The position numbers and the translations under genes are program-made. From contig JAWLCL010000005.1 in the NCBI GenBank assembly GCA_041687255.1, positions 124,001 to 188,000 on the forward strand: 64,000 nucleotides of DNA. Direction: 5' to 3'. Position 1 is the stretch's first letter. Each line of letters opens with the position of its first letter. Below, piece by piece: positions 1 through 8,747 of the stretch. Source of the DNA: Mariniphaga sp041687255. Its GTDB lineage: Bacteria; Bacteroidota; Bacteroidia; Bacteroidales; Prolixibacteraceae. Under the pieces are notes generated by a model. That model had not been told where the DNA came from and did not search any database. It saw only the letters and a list, made by a program, of their open reading frames with translations.

Positions 1-1419
1 ATAGGTAACCAGCAGCAATACAATGACCATAGCAAGAAACATCGGAATTAGTGGTTTCACTACCTTGTCGATACTTAAGCCGGCCACACTGCAGCCGATG
101 AATAATACCGAACCTACCGGAGGTGTGCAAAGGCCCACACTCAGGTTCAGCACCATAATTATCCCAAAATGAATCGGATCAACTCCCATGGCAGTCACTA
201 TTGGAAGAAAGATGGGTGTAAAAATTAAAACTGCAGGAGTCATGTCCATAAAAACCCCCACAAAGAGCAGTATAAAGTTTATCATGAGCAATATTATAAA
301 AGGATTGCTGCTAACCGATAATAATCCCTCACTTACATTTTGGGGAATATTTTCATAGGCCATAATCCATGAAAGCCCGATTGATGTAGCCACCAAAAGC
401 ATCACAATGCCGGTAGTCTTCACCGACCGCAGTATTATCACAGGTAAATCTTTAATGGAAACCTCACGATAAATAAATGCAAGAATAAGCGAATAGAGTA
501 CAGCTATAGCGGAAGCCTCGGTGGCAGTAAAAAAACCGGCTACAATACCCCCGATGACGATTATCAGCATCATCAGGCTGGGAATGGCATCCAAAAACTT
601 TTTAGCTCCCAGAAGGGCTTTTTGTTTATTATGTCTTGTTTTAACAACTCCCCACACAGCAATTGCTGCCAATACCAGGTAGAGTAAAATGCGATTTATA
701 ACCGGTGAAAAATTTTCATTTGAAAACACTACTGCCTGGTAGAGCAAGACCATACTTATAGCTATACTTGCCACTACCCCCAGTCCTTTGAGTGCAGCTT
801 TCCCTCCTTTGTATTTGTAGATAAGCATTGTAACTGCTGTTATCATAATCGCCAGACCGGTAAATATACCAGGAAGGTATCCGGCAAGAAACAAAGCAGT
901 AATAGATACACCGCCACTGGCAAGCGAATAGACGATAAGAATATTACTGGGCGGAATGGAAAGCCCGGTGGTTGCTGAAGTTATATTTACTGCCGCACTG
1001 AAATTCTCGGGATAACCCTCTTTTTTCATTTCAGGCTGCATAATGCTGCCAATGGCAGAGGCTGAAGCAGCAGCCGAACCTGATATTGCACCGAAAAGCA
1101 TATTGGCAATAACATTAACCATTGCCACTCCTCCGGGAATTCCCCCTACCAGCACCCGGGCAAAATCGATAAGACGTATGGCTATGCCCCCGCTGTTCAT
1201 TAAATTTCCGGCCAGAATAAAAAACGGAATGGCCAGCAGGGCAAAGCTGTTCAGGCCCGTAGCCATTCGATGCGAAAATGTGGTCAGGGCAGGCAGTAAA
1301 TCAATACTTACCAGCATGGTTAATATTCCGGATATACCAATGCTGAAGGCAATAGGAACTCCAATTACCAACAGGATAATAAAGCTGAATACCAGCACAA
1401 AAACTTCTAAAAACTCCAT
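1..1419 (-). CDS. dctM: TRAP transporter large permease DctM (3' end beyond window)
   Basis: Partial gene: the ATG is at 1419 and the reading frame stays open to base 1, giving 473 codons, so the C-terminus lies outside the window. The translation is almost entirely hydrophobic helices, including MEFLEVFVLVFSFIILLVIG at the N-terminus, ALLAIPFFILAGNLM and a GAISGSAAASASAIG segment, which are hallmarks of the DctM/SiaM 12-helix subunit. It forms the sodium-coupled channel of a tripartite TRAP transporter in the inner membrane. It starts 4 bp after the dctQ stop and ends the visible part of the hexuronate operon, so its substrate is probably galacturonate or glucuronate. Substrate assignment is inferred from the neighbours; the family call is firm. 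Confidence 0.93.
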   Translation of the reverse strand, partial: MEFLEVFVLVFSFIILLVIGVPIAFSIGISGILTMLVSIDLLPALTTFSHRMATGLNSFALLAIPFFILAGNLMNSGGIAIRLIDFARVLVGGIPGGVAMVNVIANMLFGAISGSAAASASAIGSIMQPEMKKEGYPENFSAAVNITSATTGLSIPPSNILIVYSLASGGVSITALFLAGYLPGIFTGLAIMITAVTMLIYKYKGGKAALKGLGVVASIAISMVLLYQAVVFSNENFSPVINRILLYLVLAAIAVWGVVKTRHNKQKALLGAKKFLDAIPSLMMLIIVIGGIVAGFFTATEASAIAVLYSLILAFIYREVSIKDLPVIILRSVKTTGIVMLLVATSIGLSWIMAYENIPQNVSEGLLSVSSNPFIILLMINFILLFVGVFMDMTPAVLIFTPIFLPIVTAMGVDPIHFGIIMVLNLSVGLCTPPVGSVLFIGCSVAGLSIDKVVKPLIPMFLAMVIVLLLVTY

Positions 1420-1423
1420 AATG

Positions 1424-1897
1424 TTATTTTTTCCGGTTAGCCTTAAGCATATTAATGATGTTGTCGATATCGAAATAGGTGATCAAAATGCCGCTGATTG
1501 GCAACACCAGGTAAACGAATCCAAGCGGCAGGCCCAATGCTGAAGAACGTACCGACAGGTAAAACCGGGTATAGGCAAGCCATGAGCCGCCAACCACTAA
1601 AACGGTAATGGAAAAAATGATAATGCATATGGCAATTATCAGTTCAAGCTTAAATTTTCGTTCAGGTGAACTGCGCTGGACTAAAAGGTCAATGGCCAGA
1701 TGCTCACGATTGGCGGCGACATAAGCAGCTCCAAGCACCCCTACCCAAATGAGCAGAAATCCTGCAAGCTCATCGGTAAAGCTGCTTGGGGCATTCATTA
1801 CATAACGGCTGAAAACCTGCCACAGAACATCTATTACCAGAATGCTCATCAGAAACACCAGAAACCATTCCAGCGATTTTTCAATTGTTTTTCGCAT
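1424..1897 (-). CDS. dctQ: TRAP transporter small permease DctQ
   Basis: 157 residues with four predicted transmembrane helices, at about 10-30, 45-62, 85-108 and 128-148, and the ANREHLAIDLLV segment typical of DctQ subunits. DctQ is the small membrane partner that assembles with DctM and receives the substrate from the periplasmic binding protein. It lies 18 bp downstream of dctP and 4 bp upstream of dctM, so the three subunits are co-transcribed. Its length is normal for the family. Confidence 0.92.
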   Translation of the reverse strand: MRKTIEKSLEWFLVFLMSILVIDVLWQVFSRYVMNAPSSFTDELAGFLLIWVGVLGAAYVAANREHLAIDLLVQRSSPERKFKLELIIAICIIIFSITVLVVGGSWLAYTRFYLSVRSSALGLPLGFVYLVLPISGILITYFDIDNIINMLKANRKK

Positions 1898-1915
1898 AAT
1901 TTTAGGATTTTGATT

Positions 1916-2899
1916 TTATTCAACGGCCTGGATTCGTTTTATATAGGAATATATTTTTTCATTGTCCCTGTAACTTTCCAGGAATGGTTCTACTTTTCGC
2001 ATAAATGGTTCTTTATCGGGCTTATTTATTTGCACACCTTCCTCCTGGACCCTTCTCAGCGATTCCTCTTCCGATTCGGCCCATAATTTTCGCTGAAGCA
2101 CAGCCGATTCATCAGCAGCCTGCTGAATCCATTCCTTTTCCTGATCGGACAACTTATCCCAGACAATCTGACTGACAACCAGGACGTCCGGAATGGTTGT
2201 ATGCTCATCCAATGAATAGAATTTACATACTTCATAATGCCGGGAAGTATAGAGGCTGGGAGGATTATTTTCAGCTCCGTCGACCACGCCGCTTTGCAAA
2301 GCTGTATACAATTCACCCCATGAAATGGGAGTAGGCGAACCACCGAGTGCACTTACCATTCCAACAGCAGTAATACTGTTCATTACCCTGATTTTCATTC
2401 CCACTAAATCATCAGGATGCTCAATAGGTTTTGATTTGGTATAGAAGCTACGCGAACCGGCATCATAAAACGTGAGGCCCCTGATCCACTTATCTGTGGA
2501 ACTCATCAAAAGATCATCGCCTATTTCACCATCAAACACTTTAAAGGCGTGTTCCTTGCTTCTGAAAATATAGGGAAGACCCAATACTTTGTATTCTTCG
2601 GTGAAGCTTTCCATAACTGCTGCAGACACTTTGGTAATGGCCAGGCTGCCAATCTGAACCAACTCGACACACTGCTGTTCAGAACCAAGCTGTTCAGAAG
2701 GATAAACCTTCACCGAAAGTTTTCCTTCAGACAATTCCCGCACGCGCTGCCCCATGAATTCCATTGCCTGATGTACCGGGTGATCGGTTGGCAATCCGTG
2801 AGCAAGCTTTAATTCCTTTTGTTCAAGCGGCCCGTCACATGAAAACATTAAAACGAAGAGAAGAAAAATAAGAGAATTACTTGATTTACTCAATATCAT
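1916..2899 (-). CDS. dctP: TRAP transporter substrate-binding lipoprotein DctP
   Basis: 327 residues. A signal peptide ends in a lipobox (LMFSC, Cys21), so the mature protein is probably a lipoprotein anchored facing the periplasm. The body matches the DctP/TAXI-like P-type fold, with AHGLPTDHPVHQAMEFMG near the N-terminus, GMKIRVMNS, and the WGELYTALQSGVVDGAENNP ligand-site region carrying the family's conserved Gln and Asn. In hexuronate TRAP systems a conserved arginine (here in KIRV) holds the carboxylate. It sits between eda and dctQ in one operon, which suggests capture of a hexuronate. The ligand itself is inferred from context. Confidence 0.92.
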   Translation of the reverse strand: MILSKSSNSLIFLLFVLMFSCDGPLEQKELKLAHGLPTDHPVHQAMEFMGQRVRELSEGKLSVKVYPSEQLGSEQQCVELVQIGSLAITKVSAAVMESFTEEYKVLGLPYIFRSKEHAFKVFDGEIGDDLLMSSTDKWIRGLTFYDAGSRSFYTKSKPIEHPDDLVGMKIRVMNSITAVGMVSALGGSPTPISWGELYTALQSGVVDGAENNPPSLYTSRHYEVCKFYSLDEHTTIPDVLVVSQIVWDKLSDQEKEWIQQAADESAVLQRKLWAESEEESLRRVQEEGVQINKPDKEPFMRKVEPFLESYRDNEKIYSYIKRIQAVE

Positions 2900-2910
2900 C
2901 AGAATAAAAT

Positions 2911-3585
2911 TTATTGTCTTTTATACTTGTTAATAATAGCCAATGCTTCCCTGCATTTCTGCGAAATGTAGGAATAATTTCCGGTTGCCAAAACTTCGCC
3001 CGGAATTAATTTTGATCCCATTCCCACACAGGTTACCCCGGCTTCAAACCATTCCCGGAGGTTCTCCTCCGAAGGAGAAACACCACCTGTAGGCATAATT
3101 CTGGCCCAGGGCATAGGACCTCTAACTGCTTTCACAAAACCGGGGCCTCCAACCTGCGAACCCGGAAATATCTTTACAACTTCAGCGCCCAGTTCATGTG
3201 CCTTTCCAATTTCGGTTACCGTTCCACACCCCGGGCTCCAGGCAATCTTGCGCTTATTGCACACTTTTGCCATTCCTTCATCAATTAGCGGTGAAACAAT
3301 AAAATTTGCTCCCAAAGCAATGTACATAGCTGCCGTTCCTTCATCAATTACTGAGCCCACTCCCATAATCATCTCAGGACAATTAAGTGCTGCCCACTTG
3401 TTTACCTCGGCAAAAACAAGTGTGGCAAAATCGCCCCTGTTGGTGAACTCAAAGACCCTAACGCCCCCTTCGTAACAGGCTTGCACAACTTTTTTGCAAA
3501 CTTCAGCATCAGCATTGTAAAACACGGGAATCATACCTGTTTCCTTCATTTTTAACGCTACTTCAATCCTTGTAAAACGAGCCAT
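2911..3585 (-). CDS. eda: KDPG/KHG aldolase
   Basis: 224 residues of the class I KDPG aldolase family. It should cleave 2-keto-3-deoxy-6-phosphogluconate into pyruvate and glyceraldehyde-3-phosphate in the cytoplasm, the last step of hexuronate breakdown. The Schiff-base lysine is K138 in EVVKIFPG, the general-base glutamate is E46 in VRVFEFTNRG, and the phosphate-binding end is IMPTGGVSP. It lies 11 bp upstream of dctP and 84 bp downstream of kdgK. The intergenic stretch in front of it carries an AGTTTAAAGTTT-type repeat. The family is certain; specificity for KDPG over KHG is supported by the adjacent kinase. Confidence 0.93.
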   Translation of the reverse strand: MARFTRIEVALKMKETGMIPVFYNADAEVCKKVVQACYEGGVRVFEFTNRGDFATLVFAEVNKWAALNCPEMIMGVGSVIDEGTAAMYIALGANFIVSPLIDEGMAKVCNKRKIAWSPGCGTVTEIGKAHELGAEVVKIFPGSQVGGPGFVKAVRGPMPWARIMPTGGVSPSEENLREWFEAGVTCVGMGSKLIPGEVLATGNYSYISQKCREALAIINKYKRQ

Positions 3586-3591
3586 AATTGA

Positions 3592-3624
3592 TGAGTTTAA
3601 AGTTTTTAGTTTAAAGTTTAAAGT
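3592..3624. repeat. AGTTTAAAGTTT low-complexity repeat
   Basis: Between kdgK and eda, immediately upstream of the eda start, AGTTTAAAGTTT-like units are repeated about three times. This looks like slipped-strand simple repeat DNA. It could change the spacing of an internal eda promoter, but no promoter box was recognised. Confidence 0.55.
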
Positions 3625-3669
3625 TAGCCTTTGCCGGCCAACAGAACCAACTACAAATATTACTTCTGC

Positions 3670-4707
3670 TTATCGGGCAACACGGCCGGAGGCATCACCA
3701 CCCAAAAGTTTTTCCACTTCTTCTACTGTAACCTCATTAAAATCGCCATAGATGGTATGCTTCAGGCAGGAAGCAGCTACTGCAAAATTCAAAGCTTTCT
3801 GATCATCTCCTTCATAGGTAAGCAAGCCATAAATCAGGCCTCCCATAAAAGAATCGCCTCCACCCACCCGGTCAACAATATGAGTTATCTGGTAAACTGG
3901 CGCTTCATATAGTTTTTGCCCGTCCCATAATACTCCCGACCATGAATTATGATTGGCATTAACCGAACCGCGAAGTGTGGTAATAACCTTTTTACAGCGG
4001 GGAAAACGCTCCATAATCTGGCGTGACACCGACTCATAGGCAGCCCCTTCAACCTCACCCGAAGTTACATCAACACCTTTGGGCCGAATTCCCAGTACCT
4101 TTTCAGCATCTTCTTCGTTACCCAAAACAATATCGGTACCTGCCACCAGTTCCGGCATCACCTCGCCGGCCTTTTTTCCATACTTCCACAAGTTTTTACG
4201 GTAATTCAGATCACACGAAACAGTAATACCCAGTTCATTTGCTTTCCTGATTGCTTCAAGACAAACATCGGCGGCATTCTGCGATATGGCAGGGGTTATA
4301 CCTGTCCAGTGAAACCAGCAGGCATTATTAAACACCTTTTCCCAGTCAATGGTACCCGTTTGAATTTCCGACACCGAAGAATGGCCCCTGTCGTAAATAA
4401 CTTTGCTCCCCCGGCTAACTGCACCTGTTTCCAGGAAATAAATTCCCAGCCGATCACCGCCCCAAACGATATTTTTTGTTCCCACTCCATGCTTACGCAG
4501 GTTCATCATGCAGGCACGGCCAATATCGTTCTCAGGCAGGCGTGTGATGTAATCGACGGGAATGCCGTAATTGGCAAGTGAAACCGCTACGTTGGCCTCA
4601 CCTCCCCCATAAGTGGCAGTGAATTCATTACTCTGTGAAATCCGCAGGTATCCCGGTGTTGCCAGCCGCAACATGATTTCACCAAATGTGACAACATTCT
4701 TTTGCAT
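3670..4707 (-). CDS. kdgK: 2-keto-3-deoxygluconate kinase
   Basis: 345 residues of the PfkB/ribokinase family. It phosphorylates 2-keto-3-deoxygluconate to KDPG using ATP in the cytoplasm. The N-terminus (VTFGEIMLRLATPGYLRI) and the YGGGEANVAVSLANYG substrate motif match KdgK. The PfkB signature near residue 285 reads DRVGGGDSFMGGL and includes the catalytic aspartate of GGGDSF. It is encoded between uxaC (75 bp upstream) and eda, and supplies the substrate of Eda. Length and motifs are complete. Confidence 0.93.
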   Translation of the reverse strand: MQKNVVTFGEIMLRLATPGYLRISQSNEFTATYGGGEANVAVSLANYGIPVDYITRLPENDIGRACMMNLRKHGVGTKNIVWGGDRLGIYFLETGAVSRGSKVIYDRGHSSVSEIQTGTIDWEKVFNNACWFHWTGITPAISQNAADVCLEAIRKANELGITVSCDLNYRKNLWKYGKKAGEVMPELVAGTDIVLGNEEDAEKVLGIRPKGVDVTSGEVEGAAYESVSRQIMERFPRCKKVITTLRGSVNANHNSWSGVLWDGQKLYEAPVYQITHIVDRVGGGDSFMGGLIYGLLTYEGDDQKALNFAVAASCLKHTIYGDFNEVTVEEVEKLLGGDASGRVAR

Positions 4708-4782
4708 TGATGGTATTTTAAAATTGCGACCGGATAAGTAAATATTTTATTCCTTTGCCAAACATAAAAAAATCCCGGTAAA

Positions 4783-6186
4783 TTATTTAAAATTGAAATA
4801 GTTTTTGGCGTTGTTAAAGCATATATCCTCCACCAAATTACCAAGCAATTCCATATCGTTTGGCAACTCTCCGCTTTCAACATCGGTTCCTATGAGATTA
4901 CAAAGGATGCGCCTGAAATATTCATGACGGATATAAGAAAGGAAGCTGCGTGAATCGGTAAGCATTCCGATAAAGCGGCTCAGCAATCCCAGATTGGAAA
5001 GCGCATTAATTTGTTTTTCCATTCCATCTTTTTGATCGAGGAACCACCACCCCGATCCATACTGCATTTTTCCCGGTACTGAACCGTCCTGAAAATTGCC
5101 AATCATGGTAGCGAATAATTCATTATCGCGGGGATTAAGATTATACAGTATTGTTTTTGCAAGCTGGTTGGTCTGATCCAACCTGTCCAGAAATTTTGAA
5201 AGCGGCCGGGCAATATCAAAATCACCTATGGAATCAAAGCCTGTATCGGGCCCCAGCATATTAAACAACCGGGTATTGTTATTGCGAAGCGCACCCAGGT
5301 GAAACTGCTGAATCCATCCTTTTGAGTGATCCATGATTCCAAACTCGTAGAGCATGCCTGCTTTGAATTTCAGGACTTCTATTTCCTTCAGGTCAAAGCC
5401 TCCTCTTATTTTTTCAAAAATGTCCCGTATTTCCTTATCTGTATAATCCTCTGCAATTATAGTCTCCAGACCGTGATCTGATAACCGGCAGCCGTTTTCA
5501 TGGAAAAACAGGTGACGCTTTTCAAGAGCATCCATAAATTCATTAAACGTCAGAATTTTTACCTCTGCAGCTTCTCCCAGTTTATCGACATAAGCATTAA
5601 ACGCTTCTGTACTTTCAACGGCCATTGCCTTATCGGGGCGCCAGGCAGGCAACACGTTAACATCGAAACCGCTATCTTTTATTTGCCGGTGATGTTCAAG
5701 TGTATCTATGGGATCATCAGTTGTACAAATGGTATGCACATTGGCCATCCTGATAATATTTCTTACCGAATATTCTGGAGTTTGAAGTTTGGCATTGCAT
5801 TCGTCCCAAATTTCCTTTGCTGTTTCAGGGCTAAGGATTGTTTCGATACCGAAAAAACGTTTCAGCTCCAGGTGGGTCCAGTGAAAAAGCGGATTCCGCA
5901 GCGTAGCGGGAACTGTTTCGGCCCATTTTTGAAATTTTTCCCGGTCGGAAGCATCTCCGGTAATGTATTTTTCATCTACCCCGTTGGTTCGCATGGCTCT
6001 CCACTTGTAATGATCGCCGTATAACCACACTTGTGTTATGTTTTCAAATTTCCGATCGTTGGCAATGTCTTCGGGTGCGATATGGCAATGGTAATCGAAT
6101 ATGGGCATTTTTGCCGCATGTTGGTGGTACAGTTTCTCTGCCGTTTCAGTGTGCAGCAGGAAATTTTTGTCCATGAATGTTTTCAT
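4783..6186 (-). CDS. uxaC: Glucuronate/galacturonate isomerase UxaC
   Basis: Uronate isomerase, 467 residues from the ATG at 6186. An in-frame ATG at 6219 would add 11 residues that do not look family-like. UxaC interconverts D-glucuronate with D-fructuronate and D-galacturonate with D-tagaturonate. The amidohydrolase-like N-terminus has the metal motif FDYHCHIAPEDIA and a WLYGDHYKWRAMR segment, with LTDSRSFLSYIRHEYFRR near the C-terminus, all typical of UxaC. It lies 131 bp downstream of uxaE; that gap holds a dispersed repeat element. Its product from galacturonate is the substrate of UxaE. Confidence 0.95.
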   Translation of the reverse strand: MKTFMDKNFLLHTETAEKLYHQHAAKMPIFDYHCHIAPEDIANDRKFENITQVWLYGDHYKWRAMRTNGVDEKYITGDASDREKFQKWAETVPATLRNPLFHWTHLELKRFFGIETILSPETAKEIWDECNAKLQTPEYSVRNIIRMANVHTICTTDDPIDTLEHHRQIKDSGFDVNVLPAWRPDKAMAVESTEAFNAYVDKLGEAAEVKILTFNEFMDALEKRHLFFHENGCRLSDHGLETIIAEDYTDKEIRDIFEKIRGGFDLKEIEVLKFKAGMLYEFGIMDHSKGWIQQFHLGALRNNNTRLFNMLGPDTGFDSIGDFDIARPLSKFLDRLDQTNQLAKTILYNLNPRDNELFATMIGNFQDGSVPGKMQYGSGWWFLDQKDGMEKQINALSNLGLLSRFIGMLTDSRSFLSYIRHEYFRRILCNLIGTDVESGELPNDMELLGNLVEDICFNNAKNYFNFK

Positions 6187-6194
6187 TTGATTAT

Positions 6195-6310
6195 AATTGT
6201 TTGTTCTTAATGGTATCATATGCTTGCCTGTTCCGGCAGACAGGTAATTCGCATGAGAAATTTAATCATTTACGTTTGATGTGTTATATTGCTCATGCTC
6301 ATTCTAATTT
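6195..6310. repeat. Dispersed intergenic repeat, copy 1 (TGCCTGTTCCGGCAG element)
   Basis: The gap between uxaE and uxaC contains an imperfect palindrome at 6223-6244, with 8-bp arms CTTGCCTG and CAGACAGG around TTCCGG. It is followed by AATTCGCATG and, later, CTCATGCTCATT. The same order of motifs occurs at about 45.6 kb in front of the Omp85 gene. Similarity extends upstream of the palindrome, through TTAATGRTATMAYATGC, almost to the start codon of each gene. Both copies have the same orientation relative to the downstream gene. It is probably a dispersed non-coding repeat; its function is unknown. Confidence 0.75.
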
Positions 6311-6317
6311 TTTGCTT

Positions 6318-7565
6318 TTAAAAATTAAATAATCGTTTCAGGTGGCGCTCGTAGATGTTTTCCTCAACACAAGCTCCAATAACATCTGAATATTTTTCGA
6401 GAAGAGTGGTAAAATTGGCCCCCATTTCTGCGGCAACTTTGTACCCCACATGCACCAACTGCCTGAAATCAGGATTGTAATCAGGATGTGAGGGAATATG
6501 GCGCAGGGTATTGGAAAACTTTTCTCCGGTCCAGTCTTCAATCTCTTCAGCTCCCGGCAATAGCGCATCATTTATTTCAATTACATCAGCATATGGTTCA
6601 CATAGTTCCTGTTTACGTTCAAGCGCCTTTATGTATATCTCTTTGGCAACAGCCAAACCTTCCACTCCTGAAATGGCCAACCCGATAACCTCTTCCAGCC
6701 AGGTTGTTCCGGCCGTCTTCACATGCAATCCTTTATCGTAGCGTTTAATAATATCGGCCATTACAGGATAAATGCTAAACTTATCGGATCCTGAATGAAC
6801 GCTCAGTTTCAGGTCGGCAGGAAGTCCGAAATGTTTTATTGCATAATCGATCACCAGTACATCCTGCTCAAACTCAACGGAGAACTGCTTAACGTCGCCT
6901 TTATAATCAACACCCTTATTAAACCTCCCGGTGAATTTCGGCGCTATGGTTTGAGCAGGTATGCCTTCATCGGCTATCATCTTAAGAATAAAAAACATAT
7001 CTACAGGAGTCTGAGGCGTCTCAACCTCGTCCATTGAAATTTCAGTAATGAAATTACCCGTTCCTTTGGCTTTTTCGATGTGTCGGTATATTTTTCCTGC
7101 TTCTTTAACAGCAGCAAGATATTTCCGGGCCACTTCTTCCAACAGGCCATCCGAAATTTTTACCGGGTCGCTTATCCCGGGAATGGTAATTTCGTTACCA
7201 AATCCGGCACATTCACGCTTAAAAGAAGAAACATCTTCCGGTGATGATTCGTTGCCGATGTACATGGCCACATCAAGGGTAAAAAAATCGGCGTGGTTGA
7301 TAAAACGGTCAACATTGGTAAGGTTAATATGGTCGGCATCGACAAAATAAGGATTATTCCAGCCAAGCACGCTCACTGCCGTATCGGCCTCAATACGCGT
7401 ACCCTCCGGTTCTGAATGAACGATATTATGCTCCCGGTTCGACTTATTCCATACCGGTGTTATTTCAATTCCCTTTTCACCGGCTTTCATAATGGCTTTC
7501 AACTGTGCCTCCCCTTCATGATTGAAGCGATCGCCCACTCCAAAACTGTATTTTCCAAGCTTCAT
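6318..7565 (-). CDS. uxaE: D-tagaturonate epimerase UxaE
   Basis: 415 residues from the ATG at 7565; the in-frame ATG at 7622 would add 19 unlikely residues. The protein matches the tagaturonate epimerase (UxaE, PF16257) family, first described in Thermotoga, which converts D-tagaturonate to D-fructuronate and so joins the galacturonate and glucuronate branches. Recognisable segments are KYSFGVGDRFNHEGEAQLKA at the N-terminus, VHSGSDKFSIYP, and HVKTAGTTWLEEVIGLA in the barrel. It is the first gene of the operon; two candidate operators lie 18-57 bp in front of it. The family call rests on motif memory and operon context and is strong but not searched. Confidence 0.88.
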   Translation of the reverse strand: MKLGKYSFGVGDRFNHEGEAQLKAIMKAGEKGIEITPVWNKSNREHNIVHSEPEGTRIEADTAVSVLGWNNPYFVDADHINLTNVDRFINHADFFTLDVAMYIGNESSPEDVSSFKRECAGFGNEITIPGISDPVKISDGLLEEVARKYLAAVKEAGKIYRHIEKAKGTGNFITEISMDEVETPQTPVDMFFILKMIADEGIPAQTIAPKFTGRFNKGVDYKGDVKQFSVEFEQDVLVIDYAIKHFGLPADLKLSVHSGSDKFSIYPVMADIIKRYDKGLHVKTAGTTWLEEVIGLAISGVEGLAVAKEIYIKALERKQELCEPYADVIEINDALLPGAEEIEDWTGEKFSNTLRHIPSHPDYNPDFRQLVHVGYKVAAEMGANFTTLLEKYSDVIGACVEENIYERHLKRLFNF

Positions 7566-7582
7566 ATTATTGTATTGTTTAA

Positions 7583-7599
7583 TTATACCGAAGGTATAA
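7583..7599. promoter_or_regulatory. Inverted repeat upstream of uxaE (candidate operator)
   Basis: TTATACC-GAA-GGTATAA is a perfect 7-bp inverted repeat with a 3-bp spacer, 18 bp upstream of the uxaE start. Its position fits a repressor site or a 5'-UTR hairpin of the hexuronate operon. The regulator is not in the window. Confidence 0.4.
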
Positions 7600-7610
7600 A
7601 ATAATGTTCC

Positions 7611-7622
7611 GTGTACGAACAC
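7611..7622. promoter_or_regulatory. LacI-type operator-like palindrome upstream of uxaE
   Basis: GTGTACGAACAC is a near-perfect palindrome centred on CG, the layout typical of LacI-family operators. It sits 46 bp upstream of uxaE. LacI- or GntR-type repressors commonly control hexuronate genes, so this is a plausible but unproven binding site. Confidence 0.35.
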
Positions 7623-7865
7623 GAAAATATGGATATATTTTGGACTATCAAAGAAAATTCGGATGTTATACGGCTCTTAAATCCGGATATCCTCTTTTTG
7701 CCCGATTCATTGAATTCCTTAAAATCCGGCAATCAATTTACTCTTTTCATCTCTATGCATTTCATGTAATAATCGATAAGGCATTGACAGGCCACTCCTT
7801 AAATATTTATTCAGCATATGCATAAAATTTTACCGGAGCAATTCCAAACCTGACCGTTCTCTTTC

Positions 7866-8747
7866 CTAATACATTAACAGGATATCGCGTTTTTCCATTA
7901 TCTCAATCTGGTGCTTTGGAATATTATTATCCAGCAGGTTGAGGTATTCCAGGTGCTTAAGCTCAAACAGGGGCGAAATATCATCAATCTGGTTGCCGGA
8001 AAGATCGAGCACCCGTAATTTCTGCAGATTACTAATAATGTCAATGTATCCGATTTCATTGTTGGCAAGGTACAACTCTTCAATACGCGTCAAAGACCAT
8101 AAATCGTTGATATCGGAAATTTCATTGTTCGACAAATCGAGTATGATAACATGCCTGAGGTATTCCACCCCGAAAAGGGACGTAATGCCGCTGTACTCCA
8201 TTTCATATTCTTCAAGATCTCTGAGGTACCAATCGGGAAAATAAACCTCCAGATGACCATATTCGCGCAGTTTAACCGCATTGTAAAACGATTTTTCAAC
8301 TTCTTCAGGTTCCTCTTCTTCATCTCCGGTGTGCCTTTCTGCATAATGAAATCCGTATTCATCTTCATAAACTTCATCCCAAATATATTCAGGGTTATAG
8401 TCGATATCATCATCCAAATCAACATGTTCAACATTTATATTTTCAATTTCACCGGCAATCAGGATATGAGAATACTGCTCAAGGTCTTCCCCACTTCCTG
8501 TAAAAAATGAATTGCGAATCGAATTCCTGTAGTACTCCCCCCTGTCGGGATGATACAGCATGATCAGCCTGGAAAAGCATTTGGCATCTTTCTCTTCATC
8601 GATAACCACATATTTCGATATTCTGTTTGCAATGCTTCTTATTTCTGAATAGTTCCTGTTCTTATAAAGATCAATTAATTTGCTTGTTATGCGATTCAGG
8701 TTTTCATCCGACCAGGCTTCCAGCAACTCGTTAAACAGTTTTTCCAT
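7866..8747 (-). CDS. J-like domain / leucine-rich repeat protein, function unknown
   Basis: 293 residues without a signal peptide, so probably cytoplasmic. Residues about 20-95 contain RLIMLYHPDRGEYYRNSI with an HPD triad at 66-68 placed as in the helix II/III loop of DnaJ J-domains. A very acidic linker follows at about 105-155. Residues about 180-290 form four leucine-rich repeats of the internalin/SDS22 type (LDLSNNEISDINDL, LYLANNEIGYIDII, LDLSGNQIDDISPL, LNLLDNNI). LRRs usually bind protein partners and HPD stimulates Hsp70 ATPase, so an Hsp70 adaptor is possible, but this is inference. It is divergent from the DUF892 gene. No enzymatic motif is visible. Confidence 0.75.
   Translation of the reverse strand: MEKLFNELLEAWSDENLNRITSKLIDLYKNRNYSEIRSIANRISKYVVIDEEKDAKCFSRLIMLYHPDRGEYYRNSIRNSFFTGSGEDLEQYSHILIAGEIENINVEHVDLDDDIDYNPEYIWDEVYEDEYGFHYAERHTGDEEEEPEEVEKSFYNAVKLREYGHLEVYFPDWYLRDLEEYEMEYSGITSLFGVEYLRHVIILDLSNNEISDINDLWSLTRIEELYLANNEIGYIDIISNLQKLRVLDLSGNQIDDISPLFELKHLEYLNLLDNNIPKHQIEIMEKRDILLMY

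Noticed and set aside
1043..1543. A 166-residue plus-strand reading frame inside the TRAP permease genes
   Set aside because: Antisense to dctM and dctQ, whose reading frames carry clear family motifs; composition is that of a shadow frame.
7604..7825. A 73-residue plus-strand reading frame upstream of uxaE
   Set aside because: Covers the candidate operator region, has no protein-like pattern and no promoter; treated as chance.
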